This document shows positions 1-8,285 of a stretch of 64,000 nucleotides of DNA, piece after piece. Below the pieces are notes generated by a model. That model worked only from the letters and a program-made list of their open reading frames with translations. It had not been told where the DNA came from and did not search any database. A program made the position numbers and the translations under genes. Within the stretch, counting starts at the first letter, position 1, and each line of letters opens with the position of its first letter. This stretch comes from an uncultured Lachnospiraceae bacterium (GTDB lineage: Bacteria > Bacillota > Clostridia > Lachnospirales > Lachnospiraceae): positions 78,224-142,223 of the forward strand of contig CAJUDS010000006.1 in assembly GCA_910585345.1 (NCBI GenBank). Reading direction: 5' to 3'.

Positions 1-1082
1 TGCGGTAAAACCTGTATCTCTGACAGACGCACATACACATCCCCATGCTGCCCGCAATGATCCCCGCCGGATGGCGCAAAGCATTCCCCACAGCTCATTC
101 TGCCAAACAGAAATTCGGTCAAATCCCCGATCTCTGCACAGACTTCCGGTTTCACCGTTTTTTCCAATAAAGCTATTGTACTTTCTTTTTTTCCCACTGT
201 CCAGAGAAAAGTGCCACAGTTCTCCGTCAGAAGGTCATCTATGACCCCAACCGTCACAGTCATACTCTCCCACGGCGCCTGCGCCTGCAGACGCATCAGA
301 GACAGCATGGAAAACACATTGACAATCCGCGCCATTATAACAGGACGAGTCTGCTGCGAAATCTGCAAAAGGCCCGCTTCCGCAAACGCATCCGCCACCA
401 TAGCCTCCTGTATTTCTTCCTGCTCCCCCTCATTGGCATATAAATAAAATCCGATAATCTCATTCTTTTTCTTCCATAAATATACATCGCCGTTCTGCGC
501 CCTGCTCTCCTTTTTCTGTCTTTCATAATAGGAAGCGTCACGGCGCAGAAAAAACTGGCAGCGTCTTTCCAGCCACTTTTCCGCAAAATCAGCCAGCGCC
601 TGCTCTTCCCCGCGCTTCATAGCCTGCGCCCGGCGTCTTTCTCTTTCGCCAATCTTAAAATAAGGTTTTTCATAAATATACCGGAACTGATAGGGTGCAT
701 AAATTGCCGGGTCAGCCGGCATCAGAAATGTAAAAGGATGACCCGACTTACGCAAATCCGACAACGCTCTGCGCAGCAGCCTGTCCATATACCCTCTGTG
801 TCGATATTCTTTTTTCGTACCGACTCCTACAATATAACGAAGCGGTATATCCTGAAATATACCGCCGTTTTGATCGGGAGAAAGGATTCTCCCGGTATAT
901 GGCGTAAGAAACAGCATACCGCACAGTACGCCGTCACATTGCAAACCGTATCCGGTATTATACGCCATCTTTTCCGCAAAGTAATAATCCGTAAACCGTT
1001 TGGAATCCTCGAAAAATATCTCCGACCACAACGGTTTCACGGCAAGCGCTTCCTTTGCCGTCAATATTTCTATTGTTTCCAT
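1..1082 (-). CDS. GNAT acetyltransferase, Eis-like (partial, runs off left edge)
   Basis: Reading from the ATG at 1082 gives an open frame to the window edge with no stop, so the C-terminus is missing. The product starts METIEILTAKEAL and holds a GNAT acetyl-CoA-binding segment, VGVGTKKEYRHRGYMDRLL, around residues 85-105, followed by a helical and beta region resembling the second GNAT and SCP2-like part of Eis-type N-acetyltransferases. Such enzymes transfer acetyl from acetyl-CoA to an amine; the substrate cannot be told from sequence. The start is set by a GGAGG directly after the ispF stop codon, with 5 bases between it and the ATG. Its first codon lies 8 bp after ispF, so the two are probably co-transcribed. 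Confidence 0.82.
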   Translation of the reverse strand, partial: METIEILTAKEALAVKPLWSEIFFEDSKRFTDYYFAEKMAYNTGYGLQCDGVLCGMLFLTPYTGRILSPDQNGGIFQDIPLRYIVGVGTKKEYRHRGYMDRLLRRALSDLRKSGHPFTFLMPADPAIYAPYQFRYIYEKPYFKIGERERRRAQAMKRGEEQALADFAEKWLERRCQFFLRRDASYYERQKKESRAQNGDVYLWKKKNEIIGFYLYANEGEQEEIQEAMVADAFAEAGLLQISQQTRPVIMARIVNVFSMLSLMRLQAQAPWESMTVTVGVIDDLLTENCGTFLWTVGKKESTIALLEKTVKPEVCAEIGDLTEFLFGRMSCGECFAPSGGDHCGQHGDVYVRLSEIQVLP

Positions 1083-1090
1083 CCATCCTC

Positions 1091-1651
1091 CTACATACGC
1101 GCTTCTGCCTTCGGGCATCCGCCGCACTCCCCGCATGCGCCCCCGCCCGTATTTGTGACATCATTGTCATAAAAGTTGGACGGGCTCGTCAGCATACATA
1201 CCGCCTGCGCGGAAATGCCTTCTCCGCTTCCGGTAAACCCCAATCCCTCTTCCGTAGTGGCTTTGACATTGACCTGCCCTGTCTCAATCCCAAGCGCCTG
1301 CGCAATGTTTTCACGCATCCTGTCAATATAGGGCCGCATTTTCGGCGCCTGGGCAATAATCGTGGCATCGATGTTTTCAATAAAAAAACACTGTTCTTCC
1401 AGCAGCTCGCCAACTCTCTGCAGCAATTTCAGACTGGAAATCCCCCTGTAAGCATCCTCCGTATCGGGAAAATGCTTTCCGATGTCTCCCAGCGCAGCCG
1501 CTCCGAGCAGCGCATCCATAACGGCATGCAACAGCACGTCTGCATCCGAATGCCCCAGCAGCCCCTTTTCATACGGGATCTCCACACCCCCGATTACCAA
1601 TTTTCTCTGTTCTGTCAACTGATGGACATCATATCCCATCCCTATACGCAT
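1091..1651 (-). CDS. ispF: 2-C-methyl-D-erythritol 2,4-cyclodiphosphate synthase
   Basis: IspF makes the cyclic diphosphate intermediate of the non-mevalonate isoprenoid pathway in the cytoplasm. The metal-binding start RIGMGYDVHQL and the block GHSDADVLLHAVMDALLG are clear, as is the late motif KATTEEGLGFTGSGEGI. I place the start at the ATG giving MRIGMGYDVHQL, because the upstream 19 codons do not match the family. The protein is about 186 residues, longer than the usual 155-160: after the family end it carries a tail with the cysteine cluster CGECGGCPK. It has its own promoter at 1788-1816 and a leader hairpin at 1715-1742, and is followed closely by the acetyltransferase gene. Confidence 0.95.
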   Translation of the reverse strand: MRIGMGYDVHQLTEQRKLVIGGVEIPYEKGLLGHSDADVLLHAVMDALLGAAALGDIGKHFPDTEDAYRGISSLKLLQRVGELLEEQCFFIENIDATIIAQAPKMRPYIDRMRENIAQALGIETGQVNVKATTEEGLGFTGSGEGISAQAVCMLTSPSNFYDNDVTNTGGGACGECGGCPKAEARM

Positions 1652-1714
1652 ATGTCCTTCCCTTCTCCGTATCCGGGTCAGCGCAGCATGCGCGGCCCTG
1701 TCTCTCATATTATT

Positions 1715-1742
1715 ATAGGAAACGACTTTAGCCGTTTCCTAT
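1715..1742. repeat. Leader hairpin of ispF (inverted repeat)
   Basis: ATAGGAAACG and CGTTTCCTAT form a perfect 10-bp inverted repeat around an 8-base loop, between the ispF promoter and its start codon. There is no T-run on either side, so it is not a typical terminator. A related sequence occurs at 53253-53280. Confidence 0.6.
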
Positions 1743-1787
1743 AGCATGCTCCTGTTTACACGGTTTTATCATAGAACTGCAGCACTT

Positions 1788-1816
1788 ATTATAATATACC
1801 CACTATGGAATTACAA
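1788..1816 (-). promoter_or_regulatory. Sigma-A promoter for ispF
   Basis: On the minus strand TTGTAA (1811-1816) is followed after exactly 17 bases by a perfect TATAAT (1788-1793). It lies between ribH and ispF, so ispF need not depend on the riboflavin operon. Confidence 0.7.
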
Positions 1817-1866
1817 GCGTCTGTCCCGGGTTATCCGAAAAACAGGAAACTGCTTTCCATGTCCGG

Positions 1867-2334
1867 CTATGCTTCCAGCTCCCGCATCAGATTCACCATT
1901 TCTATGGCGCCGCACGCGCATTCCGCACCCTTGTTGCCTGCCTTCGTTCCGGCTCTCTCAATGGCCTGTTCAATATTTTCCGTTGTCAGCACCCCGAACA
2001 TTACCGGAATACCGCTTTCCAGTGATACCTGTGCGATACCCTTCGATACTTCACTGCATACATAGTCATAATGGGAAGTGGAACCTCTGATCACGGCGCC
2101 CAGACAGATCACGGCGTCATATTTCCCGCTCATAGCCATCTTTTTCGCAACCACAGGAATTTCAAACGCGCCCGGCACCCAGGCTGTCACAATATCTTCC
2201 TCCGCCGCCTCATGTCTGCGCAGCGCATCCAGCGCGCCGCCCACCAGCCTGGAAGTGATAAACTCATTGAACCTCGCCGCCACAATCCCCACTTTGATAC
2301 CTCTGGCAGTCATTTTTCCTTCTACAACTCTCAT
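1867..2334 (-). CDS. ribH: 6,7-dimethyl-8-ribityllumazine synthase
   Basis: RibH condenses 5-amino-6-ribitylaminouracil with 3,4-dihydroxy-2-butanone 4-phosphate to lumazine, the penultimate riboflavin step, usually as a 60-mer or pentamer. At 155 residues the length is normal. Visible family signatures are VAARFNEFITSRL near the start, WVPGAFEIPVVAKK, and LGAVIRGSTSHYDYV with the catalytic histidine. An AAGGAG lies 9 bases before the ATG. It is the last gene of the riboswitch-controlled rib operon, 55 bp after ribBA. Confidence 0.97.
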   Translation of the reverse strand: MRVVEGKMTARGIKVGIVAARFNEFITSRLVGGALDALRRHEAAEEDIVTAWVPGAFEIPVVAKKMAMSGKYDAVICLGAVIRGSTSHYDYVCSEVSKGIAQVSLESGIPVMFGVLTTENIEQAIERAGTKAGNKGAECACGAIEMVNLMRELEA

Positions 2335-2389
2335 CGTCTTATTCTCCTTTTATTGTTTCATGTGACCCCTGACAAGTCAGGAGCTGTTT

Positions 2390-3595
2390 TTATGCGCCAT
2401 AGTCGAACATATGTCCCATTTTAAGCTGTTTTGTCCGCAGATAAAAACGGTTATAACTGCCTGCCTCGATCTGGATAGGCACTCTCTCTTTGATCTCCAT
2501 CCCATAATCCGAAAGTTCATAGATCTTATCGGGATTGTTCGTCAGAAGCCGCAGAGACCTTGCGCCCAAATCCCGCAAAATCTGCGCGCCAATGTAATAT
2601 TCCCGCTCGTCTCCTGCAAAACCAAGCGCCAGATTGGCTTCCAGCGTATCCATTCCCTGATCCTGCAGCGCATAGGCTTTCAGCTTATTCACAAGACCAA
2701 TCCCCCTGCCTTCCTGACGCATATACAACAGGATTCCTCTGCCTTCCGCCTCAATCTGCCGGAGAGCTGCCTCAAGCTGCTGTCCGCAGTCGCACCTGGC
2801 CGAACCGAAAGCATCTCCCGTAAGACATTCGGAATGCACACGGCAGAGCAGGTCTTCTCCGTTTCCGATCTCCCCTTTTACAAGCGCTACATGATGTTCC
2901 CCGTTTAATGCGTTCACGTAAGCATAGGCTGTAAAATTGCCATATTTTGTCGGCAGTTTGGTTACTGCCTCCCGGCTTACCAGTTTTTCCGTACGCTTCC
3001 GGTACTCCTGCAGATCTTTGATCGTCACACAGACAAGATGATGCCGCTCCGCCAATGCAAGCAGCTCCTGTGTCCGCATCATCGTACCATCCTCCCGCAT
3101 AATCTCACAACAGAGACCGCATTCTTTCAGGCCTGCCAGCCGCATCAGATCTACGGTAGCCTCCGTATGGCCCGCTCTTTCCAAAACACCATTTTTCTTT
3201 GCTTTCAGCGGAAACATATGACCCGGTCTGCGAAAATCATCCGGTTTCGCCCCCTCCGCCACGCAGTGCATGGCCGTCATGCTGCGCTCCGCTGCGGAAA
3301 TCCCTGTACTGGTACCCGCATAATCAATCGATACCGTAAACGCCGTCTCATGATTATCCGAATTTTCCGTTACCATCTGCGGCAGCATCAGCCTGCTGCA
3401 GTAATCCTCACTCATCGGCATACAAATCAGCCCTTTGCCGTAGACTGCCATAAAATTCACATTCGCACAGTCCGCAAACTCTGCCGCACAGATCAAATCT
3501 CCCTCGTTCTCCCTGTCGGCATCGTCCGTCACCATGATCACATGTCCTTTTCTCAGCTCTTCCAATGCCTGTGCAATCGTTCCGAATCCATCCAT
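2390..3595 (-). CDS. ribBA: Bifunctional 3,4-dihydroxy-2-butanone-4-phosphate synthase / GTP cyclohydrolase II
   Basis: The N-terminal half (about residues 1-200) is RibB, with DDADRENEGDLICAAE and RPGHMFPLKA followed by GHTEATVDL. The C-terminal half is RibA, with the zinc-binding HSECLTGDAFGSARCDCG and RQEGRGIGLVNK. Together they supply both precursors for lumazine. An in-frame ATG also exists at 3625, overlapping the end of ribE, but GAAAGGA sits 9 bases before the ATG at 3595 (MDGFGTIAQALEEL), which also matches the usual family start; I use that one. It is the third gene of the rib operon. Confidence 0.95.
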   Translation of the reverse strand: MDGFGTIAQALEELRKGHVIMVTDDADRENEGDLICAAEFADCANVNFMAVYGKGLICMPMSEDYCSRLMLPQMVTENSDNHETAFTVSIDYAGTSTGISAAERSMTAMHCVAEGAKPDDFRRPGHMFPLKAKKNGVLERAGHTEATVDLMRLAGLKECGLCCEIMREDGTMMRTQELLALAERHHLVCVTIKDLQEYRKRTEKLVSREAVTKLPTKYGNFTAYAYVNALNGEHHVALVKGEIGNGEDLLCRVHSECLTGDAFGSARCDCGQQLEAALRQIEAEGRGILLYMRQEGRGIGLVNKLKAYALQDQGMDTLEANLALGFAGDEREYYIGAQILRDLGARSLRLLTNNPDKIYELSDYGMEIKERVPIQIEAGSYNRFYLRTKQLKMGHMFDYGA

Positions 3596-3625
3596 TCTTG
3601 TCATTCCTTTCGTCTTTATAACCAT

Positions 3626-4264
3626 TTAAAACCCATTCTCCCGTAGGAATTCCTTTGTCATACCGCTCACGCGCGGCCCCTCCTGAAGTAGCTTTTCCAC
3701 ATATTTGCCGATACAGTCATTTTCCAGATTCACCGTATCGCCCTCCCGTCTTTCTGACATTGTTGTCGTCTTTTCCGTATGGGGAATCACCGATACCTGA
3801 AAACTCTCTCTCCCCGCCCTCGCCACCGTCAGGCTGATACCGTCCACGGCAACCGAACCCTTTTCCACAATGCAGCGCATGATATCGGTCGGCGCGGCAA
3901 TTTCATACCAGATGGCGTTTTCATCTCTGCGGATCCTGCAAATCTTTCCGGTACCGTCTATATGGCCCGTCACAATATGGCCTCCGAAACGCCCGCCCGC
4001 CTGCATGGCACGTTCCAGATTGACTCTTGTCCCCACCCGGAAATACCCGGCGCTGCTTCTGGCAAATGTCTCATGCATCACATCCACCGTAAAACCGGCG
4101 CTGCTAAAAGAAGTCACTGTCAGACAGATCCCATTGACTGCAATGCTGTCGCCCGTTTTGATATCCTCCATAATTCTCCCGGCGCTGATTGTCAGGCTTC
4201 CCGATACCCTTCCCTTTTGCACCCTTCGTATGGTGCCGGTCTCCTCTATGATTCCTGTAAACAT
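3626..4264 (-). CDS. ribE: Riboflavin synthase, alpha chain
   Basis: This 212-residue protein has the two tandem lumazine-binding barrels typical of the family: the first begins MFTGIIEETG and contains VNGICLTV, the second has GGHIVTGHIDGTG and VDGISLTV. It dismutates two lumazine molecules into riboflavin and the pyrimidine precursor. GGAGG sits 7 bases before the ATG, inside the 3' end of ribD, and the genes overlap by 19 bp, so translation is probably coupled. Confidence 0.96.
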   Translation of the reverse strand: MFTGIIEETGTIRRVQKGRVSGSLTISAGRIMEDIKTGDSIAVNGICLTVTSFSSAGFTVDVMHETFARSSAGYFRVGTRVNLERAMQAGGRFGGHIVTGHIDGTGKICRIRRDENAIWYEIAAPTDIMRCIVEKGSVAVDGISLTVARAGRESFQVSVIPHTEKTTTMSERREGDTVNLENDCIGKYVEKLLQEGPRVSGMTKEFLRENGF

Positions 4265-5406
4265 ACTGACACCTCCTTACACACTGTCTCCCCGCCGGCT
4301 AATCCGTTCTCCTGCGCCCTTTTCACAATGCTTTCAATCAAAATGTCCTCCCCATAGCGGGTAATCGCTTTTACCGTCAGCATATCCGCCTCCGCCGGAC
4401 GGCAGACGCCGCTGCCGCCAATCGGGGTCTTGGCCGACGTCCCGCCAAACAATTTCGGAGCGATGTAACAGTGCACCTCCTGTACGATCTGCGCTTCCAG
4501 CGCCGAAGCATTGAGGGCCGCGCCGCCCTCAAGATAAATGCTGTCGATGCCTCTTTCTCCCAATATTTCCATTGCCCTGCATAAATCGACCCGTCCCCGG
4601 CTCTGCGCAAGCGCCAGCACCCGGCATCCCTTATCCTCATATAACGACTGCTTTTCGGCGTCTGTGCAGCATGTCAGAAACCATGTCGGCTGCCTGTCCG
4701 CCGTTTCCACCACCCGCGCTGTCAGCGGCGTCCGCAAATGTGTATCGCAGATCAGGCGCACCGGCTGCCTGCCGCCGGGAATCCGGCAGTCCAGCATCGG
4801 ATCATCCGCCAGCACTGTCCCCACTCCTGCCATAATCGCCATATGCCGGTTCCTGTCCTCATGTACACGCACTCTGGCAGGACTGCCGGTAATCCATTTG
4901 GAATATCCTGCGGAAGTTGCGGTCTTTCCATCCATTGTCATGGCATATTTCATTGTTATATAAGGCGTCTTCCTGCGGATATAATGAAAAAACACCGCGT
5001 TGCGCCTATCACATTGTTCACGCAGCACATTCTCCGTCACAGTTATCCCCGCTTCCCGCAGCCGCCGAATCCCCTTTCCCGCTACAAGCGGGTTGGGATC
5101 GGGGGAACCTACCACCACTCTGGCAATCTTGTGCTCTATGACCGCCTGCGTACAGGGCGGCGTCTTACCGTAATGGCAGCACGGTTCCAATGTTACATAC
5201 AGGGTAGCGCCTTTTGCCGCCTGACCGCAGGAAGCCAGCGCATTGCGTTCCGCATGCGGCCCGCCATAGCGTTCATGCCATCCCTCGCCAATGATTGTTC
5301 CATCCTTTACGATTACAGCCCCCACAAGCGGGTTGGGATTCACCCTTCCCACACCTTTTCCCGCCAGCGCAAGCGCGCGTTCCATAAAAAAGCAATCTTC
5401 CGTCAT
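4246..5406 (-). CDS. ribD: Bifunctional diaminohydroxyphosphoribosylaminopyrimidine deaminase / 5-amino-6-(5-phosphoribosylamino)uracil reductase
   Basis: RibD performs the second and third steps of riboflavin synthesis. Residues 1-145 form the zinc-dependent deaminase, with PHAERNAL and PCCHYGKTPPCTQAV supplying the zinc ligands and catalytic glutamate. The rest is the NADPH-dependent reductase, with MTMDGKTATSAGYSKWITG and YLEGGAALNASAL. A GGAGG precedes the ATG at 5406. As first gene of the operon it lies behind an FMN riboswitch and two terminator hairpins. Confidence 0.96.
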   Translation of the reverse strand: MTEDCFFMERALALAGKGVGRVNPNPLVGAVIVKDGTIIGEGWHERYGGPHAERNALASCGQAAKGATLYVTLEPCCHYGKTPPCTQAVIEHKIARVVVGSPDPNPLVAGKGIRRLREAGITVTENVLREQCDRRNAVFFHYIRRKTPYITMKYAMTMDGKTATSAGYSKWITGSPARVRVHEDRNRHMAIMAGVGTVLADDPMLDCRIPGGRQPVRLICDTHLRTPLTARVVETADRQPTWFLTCCTDAEKQSLYEDKGCRVLALAQSRGRVDLCRAMEILGERGIDSIYLEGGAALNASALEAQIVQEVHCYIAPKLFGGTSAKTPIGGSGVCRPAEADMLTVKAITRYGEDILIESIVKRAQENGLAGGETVCKEVSVCLQES

Positions 5407-5576
5407 CTATTTCCTCCCTGTCGCCATACATTCTGTTTTGCTCTCTATTCCGTCTGCAGCAGCCTCCCTGGCCGGCGCTTTTCCATTCTATGCGGCAAAC
5501 CGGGCAGGGAAGACTTTCCTGCCCGCGCGCGGCCTGTTCCCCGCCTTAGCGGTATATTTCATCTGCACGGGTCAGT

Positions 5577-5611
5577 GCATAAAAAAGACTCTGCAGTTTC
5601 CCCAGAGTCTT
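5577..5611 (-). terminator. Riboflavin leader terminator, promoter-distal
   Basis: On the minus strand AGACTCTG pairs with CAGAGTCT and is followed by six T residues. It lies between the riboswitch and ribD, as expected for an expression-platform terminator. Its sequence closely resembles the second hairpin at 5706-5739. Confidence 0.7.
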
Positions 5612-5705
5612 GTATATCGTATGATCATCATTTATGACCGCTTACGATATGGTGTACATCTTTCTGTATATTTCTCGCGGCATGTTTCTTTGCATGGAGC
5701 TGCAC

Positions 5706-5739
5706 ATAAAAAGCTCTGAAATGTTTCCATTCCAGAGCC
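5706..5739 (-). terminator. Riboflavin leader terminator, aptamer-proximal
   Basis: On the minus strand GCTCTGGAATG pairs with CATTTCAGAGC (one G-U) around GAAA and is followed by five T residues. It begins about 50 bases after the aptamer, the usual place for FMN-controlled attenuation. Between it and the distal terminator lies a further inverted pair, ATATCGTA and TACGATAT (about 5617-5660); otherwise I see no gene in the 5407-5787 leader. A GC-rich stem, CGGGCAGG with CCTGCCCG, near 5500-5525 lacks a T-run. Confidence 0.7.
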
Positions 5740-5787
5740 TGTCCGCCACATTGTACACATAAGCATCATAAATGTGCCTTACTTTTA

Positions 5788-5895
5788 TCTTCTTCCATCC
5801 AGACTTTACTGTCGGCTTCGGAATTACACCGAATCATGCCTTACGGCTCGTGGGCTGTACCACCGGTTGGGAAATGAACCCGACCCTGAAGATTT
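5788..5895 (-). promoter_or_regulatory. FMN riboswitch (RFN element)
   Basis: The minus strand shows the conserved RFN core in order: ATCTTCAGGG, then CCCAACCGGTGGTA, GCCCACGAGCC, GATTCGGTGTAATTCCG, AAGCCGACAGT, and the closing AGTCTGGATGGAAGAAGA. The outer ATCTTC/GAAGAT pair closes the P1 stem. It senses FMN and here should lower expression of ribD-ribE-ribBA-ribH through the terminators at 5706-5739 and 5577-5611. Confidence 0.95.
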
Positions 5896-5944
5896 ATGCT
5901 GTTTTTCTTCCAAATTTCATGAAAACGGAATAACCGTTATAGTC

Positions 5945-6136
5945 CTATATACTAATATCAATATTTGCGCCCACGCCGGGATTTACGGAAAGCTCCATCG
6001 CGGCAGAATCAATCATCTCCGCCATAGCGCTGCCCTGCTCACGTGCAGCATCCAGTGAATTACTCAACACTGCCGTTCCCACGTCCCCTAACGTCTCAAT
6101 TTGGGAAAGCGCCATTGACAATGCAGGAATATCCAT
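5945..6136 (-). CDS. YjfB-like putative motility protein
   Basis: This 63-residue protein, MDIPALSMALSQIE and onward, resembles the small YjfB family (named as putative motility proteins after the Bacillus member), with the typical N-terminal MDI-ALSM start and a helical middle. The start at 6136 has GGAGG 7 bases upstream; the longer frame to 6196 has no such signal. No flagellar genes lie in the window, although chemoreceptors do at 47.6-51.2 kb. Its function is unknown; it ends just upstream of the FMN riboswitch on the same strand. Confidence 0.75.
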   Translation of the reverse strand: MDIPALSMALSQIETLGDVGTAVLSNSLDAAREQGSAMAEMIDSAAMELSVNPGVGANIDISI

Positions 6137-6199
6137 AGCAAATCCTCCTCTGACTATTAATGGAATGATTATAGCATATACAAATGACTTTGGCAAGTG

Positions 6200-7489
6200 T
6201 TACTGCTCATAAAAACATTCCAGCGCTTTCCATCCGTACCAGGTGTCCCTGACCCCTGCCGTCTCTACCGCAGAATGCATGGCAAGCTGGGGAAGACCGA
6301 TATCCACAGATGCAATCGGCACACGCGCAGCTGACAGATTGCCCAGGGTAGAGCCGCCCGCCAGATCGGAGCGGTTGGCATACGTCTGAAACGGAACGCC
6401 CGCCATACTGCAGATCTGCTTCATCCGGGCCGCCGAAGCGGCATCCGTCGTATATTTCTGGCTGCCATGGTATTTGATCGTAACACCGCCGTTTAAATAG
6501 GGCCGGTTAGTAGGATCCGATTTCTCGGGATAATTCGGATGCACCGCGTGGGCATTGTCTGCGGAAATCAGAAAACTGCCCGCAAGCATCCGCAGATACT
6601 CCTGCCGGTCCAGCCCCAGTCCGCCGCAGATCCGGCACAACACATCCGCCAAAAAGGTGGAATCGGCTCCCCTGTGGCTTTTGCTCCCCACTTCCTCGTG
6701 GTCAAAAACCGCACACAAATTGATATAGTCCCGCGAACTGCTTCCCACAAAAGCCTTCGCACAGACAAACACATTCTGCAGGTCATCCAGCCTCGGCGAA
6801 AGAATAAATTCCCCTTCTTTCCCAAACACCCTTCCCTTCTCACGGACATATAAAAACAAATCATGTCCCAAAATATCCTCCGGCCTGACTCCGGCACAAG
6901 CGCCAGCCTCCGAAAGCAGCCAGTTTCCGCATTCTTCCCCGCCTTTCGCATACAGAGGAAGCATATCTTTCTGCGGATTGTATGTTATCCCTTGATTGAC
7001 TTCCCGGTTCATGTGAACCGCCAGGCTGGGAATCACCAGCAGGTCGCGGTCTACTTTCACCAGCCGCATCTTCGGCTCCTGCTCTCCCCGCACTGCAATC
7101 CTGCCGGCAATAGACAGCGGACGGTCCAGCCAGGAAGACAGAATCATCCCGCCGTATTTTTCGATATTCAGCGTGACATACTGTTTTTCCACGCCAATCT
7201 CAGGCTTCTCCTTGATCTTAAAGGCCGGAGAATCACTGTGGGAAGCAGTGGCATGGAAGCCTCTGATTTCCCTGTTCTCCGGAACCCGGAATGCAATCAG
7301 GGAACCGCCGTCCCGTGTCACATAATAATCCTTCCCATATTCCAGCTCCCATCTTTCGCTCTCCTCCAAAGCGGAAAACCCTTCCGCCTCCAGCATCCGC
7401 CGGATATTCGCAACGGCATAAAAACTACAGGGACTCTCTTCGATAAACGCCAGCATCTCTTCTGCTATTTCAAGATACTTTTTTTCCAA
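6200..7489 (-). CDS. apeB: M18 family aminopeptidase (aspartyl aminopeptidase type)
   Basis: This is a cytoplasmic zinc aminopeptidase of 429 residues, a normal family length. The metal-site and catalytic motifs HSDSPAFK, RLDDLQNVFVC, DHEEVGS and SADNAHAVHPNYP appear in order, and the C-terminal DIGLPQLAMHS matches the last metal-ligand region. The start codon is TTG at 7489, chosen because GGAGG lies 7 bases upstream and the N-terminus fits the family. It sits 30 bp downstream of the amino-acid ABC transporter genes on the same strand, which suggests a role in peptide and amino-acid recycling. The symbol follows the clostridial M18 homologue and is less certain than the family. Confidence 0.93.
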   Translation of the reverse strand: MEKKYLEIAEEMLAFIEESPCSFYAVANIRRMLEAEGFSALEESERWELEYGKDYYVTRDGGSLIAFRVPENREIRGFHATASHSDSPAFKIKEKPEIGVEKQYVTLNIEKYGGMILSSWLDRPLSIAGRIAVRGEQEPKMRLVKVDRDLLVIPSLAVHMNREVNQGITYNPQKDMLPLYAKGGEECGNWLLSEAGACAGVRPEDILGHDLFLYVREKGRVFGKEGEFILSPRLDDLQNVFVCAKAFVGSSSRDYINLCAVFDHEEVGSKSHRGADSTFLADVLCRICGGLGLDRQEYLRMLAGSFLISADNAHAVHPNYPEKSDPTNRPYLNGGVTIKYHGSQKYTTDAASAARMKQICSMAGVPFQTYANRSDLAGGSTLGNLSAARVPIASVDIGLPQLAMHSAVETAGVRDTWYGWKALECFYEQ

Positions 7490-7519
7490 CCTTCCGCCTC
7501 CTTGCCGTGATACATCCTT

Positions 7520-8275
7520 TTACGCCTGAAATTTTCCGATAAATTCCCTCACCCGCTCGTCCGGGTTGCCGAACAGCGCTTCCGGCGTCCCCTGCTGGCG
7601 GATCACTCCGCCTTCCATGAAAATAATTCTGTCGGATAACTCTCTCGCAAACTGCATCTCATGCGTCACAATAATCATCGTCATATGCTCTTTCGCCAGT
7701 TCTTTAATAACCTTCAGCACTTCGCCGGTCAGCTCTGGATCCAGCGCCGACGTAGGCTCGTCAAAAAAGAGAATCTTCGGCTGAAGCGCCAGCGCTCTGG
7801 CAATAGATACCCTCTGCTGCTGTCCGCCGGAAAGCTGGTATGGGTAGGCGTCCTTCTTGTCTTCCAGGCCAAGCTGCGCCAACAGCCGCTGCGCACGGTC
7901 CGCCGCTTCCGCTTTCGGCACCCGGTCGACACTGACCGGCGCATCCATAATATTTTTCAGCACACTGTAATGTGGAAACAGATGAAAGCTTTGGAATACA
8001 AGCCCATAATTTTTGCGTATCCTCTTTAATTCACTTTTCTGTGCATAGATGCACTTCCCGTTCTCTTCCCAGGCCGCCTTCTCCCCCATATAAGAAAGAC
8101 TGCCGCCGTCCATCCTCTCCAGCATCGTCGCGCAACGCAGCAGCGTGGACTTCCCTGAACCGGAAGGACCGATGATGGAAACTACTTCCCCCGCCTCCAC
8201 AGACAGGGAAATATCCTTCAGCACTTCCAGATTGTCAAATGTCTTCCTCAGATGTTCGATCTCAAGATATTTCAT
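7520..8275 (-). CDS. Polar amino-acid ABC transporter, ATP-binding protein
   Basis: A 251-residue ATPase of the GlnQ/HisP type. Walker A is GPSGSGKST near residue 37, the Q-loop region reads LVFQSFHLFPHYSV, the signature is LSGGQQQR and Walker B is ILFFDEPTSALDP followed by the switch histidine in VTHEMQFA. It powers uptake of an amino acid through the permease encoded 10 bp upstream. GGAGG precedes the ATG. The substrate is not determinable from this subunit. Confidence 0.95.
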   Translation of the reverse strand: MKYLEIEHLRKTFDNLEVLKDISLSVEAGEVVSIIGPSGSGKSTLLRCATMLERMDGGSLSYMGEKAAWEENGKCIYAQKSELKRIRKNYGLVFQSFHLFPHYSVLKNIMDAPVSVDRVPKAEAADRAQRLLAQLGLEDKKDAYPYQLSGGQQQRVSIARALALQPKILFFDEPTSALDPELTGEVLKVIKELAKEHMTMIIVTHEMQFARELSDRIIFMEGGVIRQQGTPEALFGNPDERVREFIGKFQA

Positions 8276-8285
8276 TGTTATCCTC

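Noticed and set aside
5500..5525. GC-rich hairpin in the rib leader
   Set aside because: No T-run follows it, so I did not list it as a third terminator.
4738..5637. 299-codon plus-strand frame
   Set aside because: Antisense to ribD with no start signals; ribD is unmistakable.
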